NCBI GenBank assembly: GCA_039881145.1
Contig: JAYKKI010000087.1
Span: 6,272,001 to 6,336,000 of the forward strand
Reading direction: 5' to 3'
Source: Druceiella hillmani
Lineage: Eukaryota > Arthropoda > Insecta > Lepidoptera > Hepialidae
DNA length: 64,000 bases
Within the stretch, counting starts at the first letter, position 1; every line of letters starts with the position of its first letter. Below, piece by piece: positions 62,079 to 64,000 of this stretch. A model generated the notes under the pieces. The model was not told where the DNA came from. It worked only from the letters and a program-made list of their open reading frames with translations, and ran no database searches. The position numbers and the translations under genes are program-made.

Positions 62079-64000
62079 GTTATAATTTCATTCCATCAGA
62101 TTTAACATCACGTACTTTTATCAGTTGCATGGTAAATGCAATCTTCAAAATTAACAGAATCCCCTTTAATTATGCTCATTTACTTCACTTATAAAAATTT
62201 AATTTTATTGGTTATTAGAAATTATTTAAAAACCTTGAAACACTCCTGATATTATTTTTCGAGCAATTAATTTTTCTTTAGAAATAGAAAAAACAGTTTT
62301 TGTTTTTTATTATGAAAAAACCGAATTTTTCATTGTAAATTATTTATTTTCTGAAAAATGACTTTTCCATGAATAAATAAGATTAACTTTCCCTGTTATG
62401 GGTAAATACAAATATTTGTGGAAATCAGGATTATATTTTTTTAAATAAAGTAATATAAGGGATAAATGTGAGATATAATTTTATGCATATTTGGTATGAG
62501 TTCTTATTACTTCATTTAAATTCAAAAGCAACGTATAAATCTGAACGCAGATGTCAAATCGTTAAATTCAAACATATAAATTTCTACATAAATTTGTTCA
62601 AACACAACCCCTCGGAATGTATAGTCGCATCATATTTTTCCATAAACACTGAGATTTAATATAAAAAATTGAGACTAACAGATATCTCTCTTGGCTTCTA
62701 TGTTAACGTTGAATGTGTTTTATGGTTAAAATTAATAGGAAATATAAAGTTTTGCTGCGAATATAATATTTAAAATGTAACAAACATAAATTGTAAAGCA
62801 GAAGCAAATTAATTTATCGTAATAAATCTAACAGCAATGTTATATGATTGAACTAAAATTCCTGCCTATTTTTAATGAAACCTGTTTAATAACAACGCAA
62901 ATGTTAACTCCGGCAGTAATGAAATAAAAAAAATTTAAACTAAAAAACTATTTAAACTAACATTAGAACTAAAATGTGAGTTAATTTGAAGTACATTAAA
63001 TTCTAAATTTTACTAATTTTCAGTCTAGTATTTATCCCCTATTTTCACGTCTTAGGTATTAAATTTTTTCTTGTGTATTTAAAATTTTTCGTCCTTTACA
63101 TAAATTTTGTATGAATTTTTATTAATAAACGGTTATAAACTTTACTTGTGATTCTTTTCAAAATGTAAGTTTATTGAGACTGGAAAAATAAGGAGAATTA
63201 GTCATTCATTTTCTCATAAAATCAGAATTCTATCGAAACAAAATGGGGCTATTGATCTAAGCGACGAAATTTAATACAATTTTTTGTTAGCAGTGCTAAC
63301 ATTAGTTTTAAAAGACACTGCAATATTATTTTTCAAATATTTAAATTTTTCAGTTTTGTTATTATATTTCTATCTTTTTCCTTTTTTTATACTGAACAAT
63401 TTAGTAAATTACTTTATTGGTATTTTTTGTGTCCCATATAATTAAATGTATAACAAAAAATTAAAGAGATGTGTTGCACCGAGAACGTCATAATAAAGAT
63501 GGAACTTTCGGTATTGTTAAACAATTTGAGGTATTAATATTTATAGTTATATTTATTAAAATATACTAAAATCGACTTACTCCATGTACAAGTTAAGCTG
63601 GGATTTAAGTAACGGTTTGGCTGTAAATGACAGTTTCCTAATATTAGAAAATTTGAACAAAGTCTCCATTTTCTATCAATTACGCATTATGTGTTAGACG
63701 TTGCTAGCAGTTTTCGAGTTAAACGGATACCCGTACCGCCGTGTTGTCATCGTTGCTATAGTTATGTTGTTTGACAAATATGAGATTTATTATGTTTCAG
63801 ATTTATTTTTAAACGCATTTTGTTATGTTACGATGTTTATCGCGGTTTCGTTAGTTTAATAACTATAATTAAAGTTGTAAAAACTGTTGTCGTTGTTGTA
63901 ATTAATTACGTTTTTATAAATAGATAAAAAATGACAATCTTGGATTAGAACTTGTATTACGAGGATTTCGTATGCACATAGGTATTTTTAAACATTTAAG
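62079..64000. other. AT-rich noncoding stretch to the window end
   Basis: No recognisable gene or element. The 63-codon frame at 62468-62659 is unassigned. A slightly GC-richer piece (ACCCGTACCGCCGTGTTG) lies near 63730. Confidence 0.5.

Overview
This window looks like insect nuclear DNA, most probably from a moth or butterfly. It is strongly AT-rich, carries many long (TA)n tracts, has no long open frames, and has no operons or ribosome binding sites. The lepidopteran placement rests on degraded repeats whose phrases I recognise from memory: a 'ggttccgtac...' repeat with a run of gtctgtctgtc, an 'acgtctgccgggccagc' repeat tail, and RTE-type LINE remnants. I could not run a search, so the order-level call is an inference.

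I found no intact protein-coding gene. The window reads as a gene desert or a large intron. What can be recognised is mainly dead transposable elements: a jockey/CR1-type LINE on the minus strand (5.1-7.0 kb), an RTE-type LINE 3' end on the minus strand (16.7-17.4 kb), an endonuclease/reverse-transcriptase LINE fragment on the plus strand (44.4-44.9 kb), a longer 5'-truncated relative of it on the minus strand with an 11-bp target duplication (54.3-56.4 kb), the C-terminal half of an IS630/Tc1/mariner transposase (51.7-52.1 kb), and the C-terminal part of a piggyBac transposase followed by a piggyBac-like terminus and TTAA (61.2-62.1 kb).

The most unusual structure is a pair of long hairpins at 15.7-15.9 kb and 28.0-28.2 kb. 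They lie in opposite orientation and share a non-palindromic flank of about 75 bp, so they are two copies of one hairpin-bearing repeat. The first copy has 100-bp arms with only one mismatch seen.

The rest holds tandem repeats of several scales: a 13-bp minisatellite at 38.2 kb, an 18-bp minisatellite at 41.4 kb, a 62-bp repeat at 24.4 kb, 110-150-bp units at 21.4-22.2 kb, and two-copy duplications of 96, 115, 166 and 175 bp. There are also small snap-back hairpins with 1-13-nt loops. Three GC-rich patches (23.6, 35.3 and 59.3 kb) stand out against the AT-rich background and are the best places to look for an exon or regulatory element. No tRNA, rRNA or CRISPR array was seen.
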